Below the pieces are notes generated by a model. The model was not told the origin of the DNA. It worked only from the letters and a program-made list of their open reading frames with translations, and did no database searches. The translations under genes were made by a program, and so were the position numbers. This document shows, one piece after another, positions 1 through 6,676 of a stretch of 17,440 nucleotides of DNA. The DNA is from DATKXU01 sp035528905. Lineage in GTDB: Bacteria; Armatimonadota; UBA5829; DTJY01. How positions within the stretch are numbered: the first letter of the stretch is position 1; every line of letters begins with the position of its first letter. The stretch spans positions 1 through 17,440 of the forward strand of contig DATKXU010000092.1 of assembly GCA_035528905.1 (NCBI GenBank), read 5' to 3'.

Positions 1-115
1 CCGGCGCAGGACCCGACCGATGAGTTGCTTTGCAAACAAGGCCAGCTGCGATCGGGTCATCTTCGCCGTATTCGATTCGTTCAACAAGCGTTGGGAGCTG
101 AAACCAATTCGCCAT
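1..115 (-). CDS. possible N-terminus of an unidentified divergent gene (weak)
   Basis: Both of two nested minus-strand starts (ATG at 113-115 and ATG at 58-60, in different frames) stay open to the window edge. The longer reads M-A-N-W-F-Q-L-P-T-L-V-E-R-I-E and the shorter M-T-R-S-Q-L-A-L-F-A. Neither has a convincing Shine-Dalgarno sequence, and neither resembles a family I know. The plus strand is also open in two frames here, so coding is not established. The only support is position: a divergent gene would fit the promoter-containing gap at 116-247. I would not use this call without the sequence to the left. Confidence 0.2.
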   Translation of the reverse strand, partial: MANWFQLPTLVERIEYGEDDPIAAGLVCKATHRSGPAP

Positions 116-155
116 TTTACACAAAAGGGTTGACACTACCGAGAATCCTTGCTTC

Positions 156-184
156 TTGACTTTGCCCAGCCGGTATGCTACATT
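156..184 (+). promoter_or_regulatory. sigma70-type promoter for the LysM/Ig protein gene
   Basis: A -35 box TTGACT (156-161) and a -10 box TACATT (179-184) are separated by 17 nt. This predicts transcription from about 191 and a leader of about 57 nt before the ATG at 248. A second TTGACA at 130-135 has no good -10 at the right distance. The remaining sequence of 116-247 shows no other feature. Confidence 0.5.
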
Positions 185-247
185 TGTCAGGCGTAAGGGT
201 GCCTTTGCTTGGCATCCAATAGCAATACGAATGGCGGGGATGTGCAA

Positions 248-1873
248 ATGCGAATACCTGTGTACACGCTGGTGGTAGTTCTGGCGGCAGTCTGCATCGC
301 GGGAGTGCTGCATGCGGCTGAATCCGCTGCCGTCCCAACGGTGACCTTCGCTGCGCCGACGAATGGAGCGACGATCCAGGGCGGCCAGGTTGACGTCACC
401 GTAAGCTTCGGCTCCGACGACAAGCATCCCGTCTCGAAGGTCCAGGTCTTCCTTGACGGAAAGCCTGCGAGCGAGCGCGTGTACGAAACCCCTCTTGCGC
501 AGGGAACGTGTTCCTTCAAATGGGATACGGTGCGTAGCCCGAACGGAAAGCACAAGCTCGACATTCAGATATTCTCGAACACGGAGTACCTGGCCATGGC
601 GAGCTGCACCGTGACTGTCTCGAACCAGCCTCGCGATCTAGTCGCTCCGAAGGTTGCGCTGATCAGCCCCAAGGAGGGCGACACAGTCTCCGGAGTAACG
701 CCCGTCACCATTGAGGCATCCGACAACAGCGGCCGCGAGCCATTGGTTTCTGTGTGCATTGACAAGTCCGTGCGCTGCATCAAGAACCGCGGGCCTTATA
801 CTTACGAGTGGGATACCACAAGGGACGAGAACGGCCCCCACTCCATTGAGGTAGCAGCGGCGGACGACTTGTACAACAGGGCTGGTGTAAAGCCTATCAG
901 TGTGACGGTGCGCAATCCTGGGAAGCCGATGCCGGTTATCGGGCGAGAGACAACCGCCGTGCCCGAAGCTGCAGACGTGCTTTCGAGGAGCATTCCTGTG
1001 TTGCCCAATCTGCCTTCTACGACCGCGACGCCCAGACAGAGCATCAAGCGATCGGGCGCCGCCGAGCAGGAATATGCAAGGACCGTGCCTGAGCCGGGCA
1101 GCGTGGCCGCCGAGAAGTTCGAGGTGGAGCACACCGCGGCTCCGGTGGCGAATCTGCCTTCGCTGTCGGCGCGCGTATTGGAATCGGGCGTTCCGCACGT
1201 CGAGCTAAAGGAATCCCCGGCCCCAGTGCCGGAGGAGAAAGCGGCATCGGCGGGTATTGCGAAGGCCGCGGATTCTCCCGAGCCGACGCCGAACCGAACC
1301 GCCGCTCTGGATACTTCCACCTCGGGGCCTACAGCCGCTCCCGTGCTGATGGCCGGCCTGGCGGAGGCAGACCAAGTGCGTCCATCGGTGAGGGCTGACT
1401 ACAGGTTAGCCGTGCCCGCGATTCCCGCTGCACGCGCCGCAGCCAAGGTTGTCGCCCGGGCTTCAAGCGCCTTGCGGGGAACGGAGTATGTCGTCCGGCC
1501 TGGGGACAGCGTTATCAGGCTGGCGAAGAGGTTCGGCGTATCTGCACAGGCGATCATCGAGGTGAACGCTATACAAGACCCGCGGATAATCCGGATCGGC
1601 GACAAGCTGCGGATACCGGCCAACGCGAAGATGATCGCGATCAGGCCGGTTTTCGAGGATGCGGGCGGCACGCTCATCTGGGATAGCGATGAGCGTTCGG
1701 TGCGAGCGATTTGTGCGCAGAACGACGTCACGCTCAGGATAGGCAGGGCCGAGGCGGCTGTGAACGGAGCGCCGGTCGCCATGGAAAGGCCGGCGGTCGT
1801 TCGCTCCGGGCGCACCCTGGTTTGTGAGTCCTTCGTTACCGAGACGCTCGGCATGGCAGCACCGGGGCGGTAG
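248..1873 (+). CDS. secreted Ig-like / LysM / copper-amine-oxidase-like stalk domain protein
   Basis: This is an exported, probably cell-wall-associated protein of 541 aa. The ATG at 248 is preferred over the upstream ATG at 209 because it directly precedes a signal peptide (MRIPVYTLVVVLAAVCIAG) and follows a purine-rich GGCGGGGA. Two Ig-like modules follow (about residues 29-120 and 126-217), both with the 'V.v.vsf/asD' and 'kWDT/eWDT..NG.H.l' pattern of bacterial Ig domains. Next comes an Ala/Pro/Glu-rich linker (about 220-410) and one LysM (about 413-457, EYVVRPGDSVIRLAKRFGVS to GDKLRIPA), which binds N-acetylglucosamine-containing glycans. Residues about 466-535 match the copper-amine-oxidase N-terminal-like stalk domain (GGTLIWD, LRIGRAEAAVNG, GRTLVCESFVTETLG). 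No catalytic domain is visible, so an adhesive or scaffold role is inferred. It is convergent with the FmdB-like gene. Confidence 0.85.
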   Translation: MRIPVYTLVVVLAAVCIAGVLHAAESAAVPTVTFAAPTNGATIQGGQVDVTVSFGSDDKHPVSKVQVFLDGKPASERVYETPLAQGTCSFKWDTVRSPNGKHKLDIQIFSNTEYLAMASCTVTVSNQPRDLVAPKVALISPKEGDTVSGVTPVTIEASDNSGREPLVSVCIDKSVRCIKNRGPYTYEWDTTRDENGPHSIEVAAADDLYNRAGVKPISVTVRNPGKPMPVIGRETTAVPEAADVLSRSIPVLPNLPSTTATPRQSIKRSGAAEQEYARTVPEPGSVAAEKFEVEHTAAPVANLPSLSARVLESGVPHVELKESPAPVPEEKAASAGIAKAADSPEPTPNRTAALDTSTSGPTAAPVLMAGLAEADQVRPSVRADYRLAVPAIPAARAAAKVVARASSALRGTEYVVRPGDSVIRLAKRFGVSAQAIIEVNAIQDPRIIRIGDKLRIPANAKMIAIRPVFEDAGGTLIWDSDERSVRAICAQNDVTLRIGRAEAAVNGAPVAMERPAVVRSGRTLVCESFVTETLGMAAPGR

Positions 1874-1892
1874 GGAGTTTCAGACCGCACAC

Positions 1893-1974
1893 AGAGTTCC
1901 AAGTTTCAAGTTCCAGGTCTCAGGTTGGCCGGGCAACCTGTAACTTGGAACCTGGGACTTGAAACCTGAAACCT
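1893..1974. repeat. imperfect inverted repeat of a dispersed GTTCCAAGTTTCAAG family
   Basis: The left arm (about 1895-1926, begins GTTCCAAGTTTCAAGTTCCA) and right arm (about 1935-1974, AACCTGTAACTTGGAACC then GACTTGAAACCTGAAACC) are imperfect reverse complements around a GGCCGGGC spacer. The arms are themselves made of short CTTGGAAC / CCTGGAAC words. It fills the gap between two convergent genes, so a transcript in either direction would fold; a bidirectional terminator role is inferred. The same words recur at 14374-14413. The right arm ends exactly at the FmdB-like gene's stop codon. Confidence 0.7.
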
Positions 1975-2239
1975 ACTCAGTACCGGCTGTCTTTGCGCTT
2001 TGCTCGAGGGGTTTGGGCTCCGGTTTGGCGTCTTTGCGGCCGTCGTCGTCCTTCTTCTCGGGCTTGCGATAGTCGGTGACGTGGAATCCGGGGCCTTTGA
2101 AAACGATGCCTACAGGGTAGAGCAGTCTGCGTACCTTGCCGCGGCACTTCTCGCACTCCCTGATCGGCTCGTCTGCGATCTTCTGGAAGACTTCAAACGT
2201 ATGGTTACATGCAGTGCATTGATAACCGTACGTGGGCAT
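1973..2239 (-). CDS. FmdB-family zinc-ribbon regulatory protein
   Basis: An 88-aa small zinc-ribbon protein of the FmdB/CxxC-CxxC family, which is widespread and mostly of unknown function. It is named for a putative regulator of formamidase in methylotrophs. The N-terminus MPTYGYQCTACNHTFEVFQK followed by ECEKCRGKVRRLLYP shows the two CxxC knuckles (C8/C11 and C29/C32), expected to bind one zinc ion. The conserved 'F(K)GPGFHVTDYRKP' segment follows. The Lys/Asp/Pro-rich tail (about 60-88) is low complexity and probably disordered. The start is supported by GAGGTG five bases upstream and a perfect -10 box. The family identification is firm; no specific role can be assigned from the neighbours. 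Confidence 0.9.
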   Translation of the reverse strand: MPTYGYQCTACNHTFEVFQKIADEPIRECEKCRGKVRRLLYPVGIVFKGPGFHVTDYRKPEKKDDDGRKDAKPEPKPLEQSAKTAGTE

Positions 2240-2281
2240 AGCATCACCTCTTGGTTGTCACTTTGGGTTTTCGGCGTGTGA

Positions 2282-2311
2282 ATTATAGCAGAGATTGGCA
2301 TCACGACGCAA
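2282..2311 (-). promoter_or_regulatory. promoter for the FmdB-like gene
   Basis: On the minus strand a consensus -10 TATAAT (2282-2287) lies 18 nt from a partial -35 TTGCGT (2306-2311). The predicted transcript starts about 36 nt upstream of the ATG at 2239. The element sits in the 93-bp divergent gap shared with anmK, whose own Shine-Dalgarno (AGGTG, 2321-2325) is just beyond it. Divergent transcription from this gap is therefore likely. Confidence 0.55.
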
Positions 2312-2332
2312 GCCAAAGCGAGGTGTAGTGCC

Positions 2333-3580
2333 ATGAAATCAGCACCAAACAGCAGGCTGAAGGTCGTCGGGTTAGTGTCGGGAGCTTCCGCAGACGGCAT
2401 AGACGCCGCGCTGGCCCAGATCAAGGGATCCGGCCCACAGGCGCAAATCCGCCTGGACGCTTACCGGCGTTACCCGTATTCGGCCAAGATGCGCGAGGCC
2501 GTAACCCGCGCCCTCAAGCCGGAGGAAAGCCGCGTGAGTGACGTCGCCGCGCTGGACTTCGCCCTGGGAGAGCTGTTCGCGGCCGCGGCCGTAGACGTCG
2601 TCCGGAGCGCGGGAGTCGAGCTGTCCGAGATTGACCTGATAGGCTCGCACGGGCAGACGGTCTGGCATTCGCCGGAGCAGGTGGAGATCGGCGGGATGTG
2701 GAGCGTCTCCAACCTTCAGATCGGCGAGCCTTCCGTGATCGCTGAGCGAACGGGCATAACGGTGGTCGCGGACTTTCGGACTGCCGACATGGCGGCAGGC
2801 GGCCGGGGAGCGCCTCTGGTGCCATACGCCGACTTTGTGCTTTTCGCGAGCGCCAATCGAAACCGAGCGGTCCAGCATGTCGGCGACGTCGGCGATGTAA
2901 CGTATATACCGACCGGCGGTAAGCTGGACGAGATCATGGCCTTCGACACCGGACCCGGCAATCTGCCGATAGATGTGATTGTCACTCGCCTGACCAACGG
3001 CAGGCTGACTTACGATGCGGGAGGGAGCCTTGCGCAAGCGGGTAAGCCCGACCGGGTGATCCTGGGCCAACTGACCAGGCATCCGTTCCTGGAAAAGCGG
3101 CCTCCGAAGGAGACCGCCCGCGAGGAGTTCGGGCTGCAGTTCGCAGAGCAATTGCTGTCTCAGTGGCCGAACGTATCGCTGGAGAACTTGGCGGCGACTG
3201 TGACGGCGTTCATCGCGCAGAGCATACGGCGGAATTACGAGCGGTGGCTGCCGAAGCTGCCGGACGACATCATAGTCGGCGGCAGTGGAGCCAGAAACCC
3301 GGCGCTGACGAGGACGCTGACGGAGGCATTTCCTCGCACGAAGCTGTTCACGTATGAGGACTTTGGAATCGGGAACGATGCGAAGGAGGCGCTCGCGTTC
3401 GCGCTGCTCGCGAGCGAGGCGATCTACAATGAGCCGGCGAACGTGCCCGCAGTGACGGGTGCGGAGAAGCGAGTCGTTCTCGGCAAGATCGTCCCCGGCC
3501 GGAACTTCCGCGCCCTGATGAGCAAGATTGAACGCAAAGCGGTCAAGAATTCCGATTGCGAATCGGCATCTCCGCTGTAG
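2333..3580 (+). CDS. anmK: anhydro-N-acetylmuramic acid kinase
   Basis: AnmK cleaves and phosphorylates 1,6-anhydro-MurNAc to MurNAc-6-phosphate in cytoplasmic cell-wall recycling. The 415-aa protein has the family's N-terminal nucleotide motif VVGLVSGASADGIDAAL (usually GLMSGTSxDGxD), a SHGQTVWHSP segment, the AFDTGPGN motif, YDAGGSLAQAG, and a C-terminal IVGGSGARNPAL. It is somewhat longer than typical members (about 370 aa). The extra C-terminus (roughly the last 20 residues, ending SDCESASPL) is encoded by palindromic repeat sequence rather than conserved sequence. The ATG at 2333 has AGGTG seven bases upstream. No MurQ or permease gene is adjacent. Confidence 0.95.
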   Translation: MKSAPNSRLKVVGLVSGASADGIDAALAQIKGSGPQAQIRLDAYRRYPYSAKMREAVTRALKPEESRVSDVAALDFALGELFAAAAVDVVRSAGVELSEIDLIGSHGQTVWHSPEQVEIGGMWSVSNLQIGEPSVIAERTGITVVADFRTADMAAGGRGAPLVPYADFVLFASANRNRAVQHVGDVGDVTYIPTGGKLDEIMAFDTGPGNLPIDVIVTRLTNGRLTYDAGGSLAQAGKPDRVILGQLTRHPFLEKRPPKETAREEFGLQFAEQLLSQWPNVSLENLAATVTAFIAQSIRRNYERWLPKLPDDIIVGGSGARNPALTRTLTEAFPRTKLFTYEDFGIGNDAKEALAFALLASEAIYNEPANVPAVTGAEKRVVLGKIVPGRNFRALMSKIERKAVKNSDCESASPL

Positions 3581-3610
3581 GAGGCGCTTCCGAGCGCCGA
3601 TGGCTCCTAC
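3552..3610. repeat. REP-like palindromic element containing the anmK stop codon
   Basis: Two palindromes lie side by side. The first is CCGATT-GCG-AATCGG (3552-3566), inside the anmK frame. The second is GTAGGAG (3577-3583) with CTCCTAC (3604-3610) enclosing an inner GGCGCT-TCC-GAGCGCC hairpin. The anmK stop TAG (3578-3580) is part of the outer stem. This form (long outer stem, inner GC palindrome, gene-end location) is typical of dispersed REP-like elements. It may act as a 3' stabiliser or weak terminator. Confidence 0.6.
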
Positions 3611-3632
3611 TGGCTTTCATCGGTGACTTGCT

Positions 3633-4964
3633 GTGGCAGAAAAGGATAGAAACCGGCTTCACAACTGGCGGAATTTGGCTTTCCTGGCGGCGGCAGTACT
3701 CGTGGCTGTGAGCATCGGCATCAAGGCAGGGGCCGCGCTCAGAGGCTACATTGACGAACCGACCAGGGACTTCATTCTGGCTTATGACGTTGATTGGGTC
3801 TACCTGAATCAGGGCCTCGATCGGGTACACAGCTTTGCAGACACGGCCAAGTGGTGGACCGGGACCTGGTGCGGCGTAGTTCCGTTCTGGCGGCCGTTAA
3901 CCTCCTACGTTTTCTGGGCCATGAAACTCATCTGGCCGCCGGAGTACCTGCTGCCGAGGCAGATTATCTCGGTATTCCTGCATTTGTGCTTCCTCGGGGT
4001 GGCTGCGCTGTTTCTGTGGCGGACTACACGTCGCCCCTGGTTGGTTCTCCTCACGATCTGGCTCTTCGCCGGGGTCAGGCCATTCCCCCTGAACTGCTTC
4101 TCCTCGGGCATCGCGGCGGTCGGCGACCTGCTATCAGACCCGAAGAACATTCCAGACTCGCTGGTCGGCGTGTGCATGCTGTTGAGCCTGATGCTGCTGG
4201 CTGAGGGGCGATGGCTGGGCGGCCTGATTGCGGCCGCTGTGAGCGTCGGCTTCAAGGAAATGGGATTCACCACTTGGCCGCTTGCGCTGCTCGTGCTCGC
4301 ATTCGTGCATAGAGACCGAATCATGGCTGAGCGGTGGAGATATCTGGTCAGCAGCGTGAAGCGCAACTGGCGGCCGATCGCAATGTGGCTGCTGGTTTTT
4401 GGCCTGCTGGCATTGATCCATTCTCTTACTGTGGGGATCGGCTACAGGGTCGGCACGAACGAATACTGGTACCGGCGTGCCGGCGCGTACTTCGGTGGGC
4501 CGATCGGGGCAAATCTGTTCCTCGACAATGCCTCGGCGCCCATAACCGCCGGGCTCCTGGTCGCCCTGATCGTGGGTTTTCGGCGACTATCATTGCTCCC
4601 CAGATTCATAGCGATGTTGGCGGCTTTGGCGCTCGGCATTCTGCTCGATGCTCTCCTGCTCGGTGCGGGCTGGGAGGTTTCGATGGTGAGAATGTTCGCC
4701 CCAGAGATGAATCGGTACATCGTACTGGTCTGCATTGTCTGGCTTCTCATAGCATGGCAGGCCGTGCGGGATTGGCAGACCGCCGCTTTCGGGATAGCAA
4801 TGTCCATTATTGCCTCCATGCCGACATGGCTTGCAACACAAACCCTGGAGCATACGCGCTACCTGGCTTCTCTGTTCATGGAGATGGCAGTGGCGGCGGC
4901 GCTCTTGGCATGCGCAAAGGCGATAGCACGAAGGTTCCTGCCCGAGAGGGTAATGCTCAGATGA
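3633..4964 (+). CDS. multi-pass membrane protein, GT-C glycosyltransferase-like
   Basis: A 443-aa integral membrane protein with about ten to eleven predicted hydrophobic segments: about 16-36, 108-128, 134-150, 174-200, 210-222, 248-268, 306-346, 362-378, 384-400 and 410-430. A large extracytoplasmic loop after the first helix carries acidic residues (IDEP, YDVDW) and an FWRPLT motif. A later GFKEMG...WP segment resembles the conserved 'sKE...P' helix of GT-C transferases, which use lipid-linked sugars. Assignment to that superfamily is from overall architecture only; the substrate is unknown. The start is GTG at 3633, with GGTGA six bases upstream. Its stop overlaps the next gene's start (ATGA, 4961-4964), so translation is coupled to the kinase-like gene. 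Confidence 0.7.
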   Translation: MAEKDRNRLHNWRNLAFLAAAVLVAVSIGIKAGAALRGYIDEPTRDFILAYDVDWVYLNQGLDRVHSFADTAKWWTGTWCGVVPFWRPLTSYVFWAMKLIWPPEYLLPRQIISVFLHLCFLGVAALFLWRTTRRPWLVLLTIWLFAGVRPFPLNCFSSGIAAVGDLLSDPKNIPDSLVGVCMLLSLMLLAEGRWLGGLIAAAVSVGFKEMGFTTWPLALLVLAFVHRDRIMAERWRYLVSSVKRNWRPIAMWLLVFGLLALIHSLTVGIGYRVGTNEYWYRRAGAYFGGPIGANLFLDNASAPITAGLLVALIVGFRRLSLLPRFIAMLAALALGILLDALLLGAGWEVSMVRMFAPEMNRYIVLVCIVWLLIAWQAVRDWQTAAFGIAMSIIASMPTWLATQTLEHTRYLASLFMEMAVAAALLACAKAIARRFLPERVMLR

Positions 4965-6037
4965 TGCTGCAACTGCCCGACGACTGGAAGCCTCACCTGG
5001 ACGACATCCTTTCATCTCCCGGGGTGACCGTCGTTGTGGGTGCGGTGGATACCGGAAAGACTTCGCTCTGCGCCCTGCTCGCCAATCGTGCGCTGGCGTC
5101 CGGGATTCCGGCGGCTGTGGTTGATGGCGACGTGGGCCAGTCTGAGATCGGCCCGCCCACTACCGTCGGCCTGGGACTGGTGGAGTCCGAAATCCGGAAT
5201 CTCAACGAGCTGGAGCCGCGGTCGCTGTACTTCGTTGGATCCACCTCTCCCGTTGGGCATCTGCTGGCGTCTGTGACCGGCGTCAAGAGCCTGGTGGAAA
5301 GGGCTCAATCGCTGGGGAAGCAGTTGGTAATCGTGGACACCACCGGCCTGGTGCGCGGATCCATCGGGCGGAGGCTGAAGACCCACAAGATCGAGCTGCT
5401 GCGCGCCCGGCACGTCGTGGCCCTACAGAAGGCCGGTGAGGCCGAGCATTTCCTTCGCTTCTTCGACACCTGGGAGGACTGCACGGTGCATCGCCTTTCC
5501 ATCGCGCCGGGCGTCAGGCCGAAATCTCAGCTTCTGCGGATGCAGCGGAGGGCCGTTCGCTTCCGGGAGTACTTTCAGGACGGGCGGATGCACACTCTGC
5601 CGCTTGAGAAGCTGGCGACCACCGGCACGTGGCTGCGGACGGGCGATCCCCTCGAGCCGAAGTACCTCAAGTTCGCCGAAAGCGCGCTCAGAGCGAGCAT
5701 CCTCTACGGGGAGGTCATTGATCGCGCGGTCTACCTCGTGGCAGGGGCGGCTCCCGCACGCGAGCGGGGGATCGAAGAGCTCCAGGAGCGTTTCGGGACG
5801 AAGAATGTTATAATCGTTCCGGCGAGCAAATATGTCAATCTCGCAGTCGGCTTGGTTGACAGCCGCCTGGAGCTTCTGGCGCTGGGCGTCGTGCGGGGGA
5901 TAGACTTCCAGGCGCGGAGCATTTCCGTGTTCACGCCGCTGCGGTCGGCTGCTCCGGTGTGCTCGATTCGCTTCGGCGTGCTGAAGCTGCGTCCGGACGG
6001 CTCTGAGATCGGCCGACTTCGACCGGGGGAGTTGTAG
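4961..6037 (+). CDS. Clp1/Grc3-type polynucleotide 5'-hydroxyl kinase-like P-loop protein
   Basis: A 358-aa member of the Clp1/Grc3/Nol9 P-loop family, which phosphorylates 5'-OH ends of RNA in eukaryotes and archaea. It shows a Walker A GAVDTGKT (residues 27-34), the family signature VVDGDVGQSEIGPPTTVGLG (about 53-72) and VIVDTTGLV (about 123-131). Basic residues in the GRRLKTHK segment could form part of the lid. The C-terminal domain (SRLELLALGVVRGIDF, TPL, a final G-E-I-G-R-L) fits the Clp1 C-terminal module. The start is the first ATG of ATGATG at 4961, overlapping the upstream stop. An open frame continues upstream to 4334, but it is a shadow of the membrane-protein gene. The family is firm; RNA kinase activity and physiological substrate in a bacterium are inferred. 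Confidence 0.85.
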   Translation: MMLQLPDDWKPHLDDILSSPGVTVVVGAVDTGKTSLCALLANRALASGIPAAVVDGDVGQSEIGPPTTVGLGLVESEIRNLNELEPRSLYFVGSTSPVGHLLASVTGVKSLVERAQSLGKQLVIVDTTGLVRGSIGRRLKTHKIELLRARHVVALQKAGEAEHFLRFFDTWEDCTVHRLSIAPGVRPKSQLLRMQRRAVRFREYFQDGRMHTLPLEKLATTGTWLRTGDPLEPKYLKFAESALRASILYGEVIDRAVYLVAGAAPARERGIEELQERFGTKNVIIVPASKYVNLAVGLVDSRLELLALGVVRGIDFQARSISVFTPLRSAAPVCSIRFGVLKLRPDGSEIGRLRPGEL

Positions 6038-6648
6038 TGAGGATTATCTTCGTCCGCCACGGCGAGACCGTTTTCAACATCGAATCCAGATACCAGGGCC
6101 ACACGGACGCCGAGCTGAGCGAGCTGGGACGCAGGCAGGCAGCCGGCGTCGCGGAGCGCCTGAAAGACGAGAAGATTGATGCGGTCTACTCCAGCGATCT
6201 GTCACGCGCCAGCGAGACGGCCCAGGAAGTCGCCAAGTTCCACAACCTTCAGGTTCAGACCGACGAGCGGCTGCGCGAGTGCGCCTTCGGCGAATGGGAA
6301 GGGCTTAACGTACGCGAGATCGCGGAACTTTACCCGGAGCTCTATGAGAATTACCTCAGGGATTCCGTGACGTACCGGGCGCCGAGCGGCGAGCGGCTGG
6401 AGTCGCTTCAGGCGAGAGTGGTTTGCGCGATCAATGACATAGCCGAACGCCATCCGGAGGATACCGTGGTGGCCGTAGTCCACGGCGGGCCCATCCGAGC
6501 GTTCCTGTGCCATGCCCTTGGAACACCGCTGGAGGCCTTCCGCAAGATCAAGCTGGACAACTGCGGGCTAACGGCGCTCTTGCTCGGCTCAGACGGCACA
6601 TGGTTCCTCGAAGCGCTGAACGACACTTCGCATCTGGAAGAAGGATAG
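6037..6648 (+). CDS. histidine phosphatase (phosphoglycerate mutase-like) family protein
   Basis: A 203-aa cytoplasmic histidine phosphatase. The catalytic RHGET motif gives the phospho-acceptor H8, and R57 lies in YSSDLSRASETA. The proton donor is E81 in LRECAFGEWEG, and the second histidine is H149 in VVHGGPIRAFL. Length and motif spacing match alpha-ribazole-phosphatase (CobC) or broad-specificity GpmB/PhoE-type enzymes, but there are no cobalamin genes nearby to decide. It starts with GTG at 6037, sharing one base with the TAG of the kinase-like gene, with GGGGGAG five bases upstream. The two products are therefore co-translated. Pairing with a nucleic-acid-kinase-like protein may hint at end-processing or nucleotide phosphate chemistry, which is speculative. 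Confidence 0.9.
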   Translation: MRIIFVRHGETVFNIESRYQGHTDAELSELGRRQAAGVAERLKDEKIDAVYSSDLSRASETAQEVAKFHNLQVQTDERLRECAFGEWEGLNVREIAELYPELYENYLRDSVTYRAPSGERLESLQARVVCAINDIAERHPEDTVVAVVHGGPIRAFLCHALGTPLEAFRKIKLDNCGLTALLLGSDGTWFLEALNDTSHLEEG

Positions 6649-6670
6649 TCCGGCCCTCAAGGACCGGACT
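6647..6670. terminator. hairpin between convergent genes, candidate bidirectional terminator
   Basis: AGTCCGG (6647-6653) and CCGGACT (6664-6670) form a perfect 7-bp stem with a 10-nt loop. It begins inside the stop codon of the phosphatase gene and ends seven bases before the stop of the oppositely oriented secreted-protein gene. No U-tract follows on either strand, so intrinsic termination would be inefficient. Confidence 0.5.
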
Positions 6671-6676
6671 GACTGG

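Noticed and set aside
802..1320. Minus-strand open frames opposite the Ig/LysM protein
   Set aside because: Ala/Ser/Gly-rich shadows of the low-complexity linker; no start signals.
4334..4960. Upstream extension of the Clp1-like frame
   Set aside because: It overlaps the membrane-protein gene completely, and the conserved kinase sequence begins right after the ATGATG at 4961.
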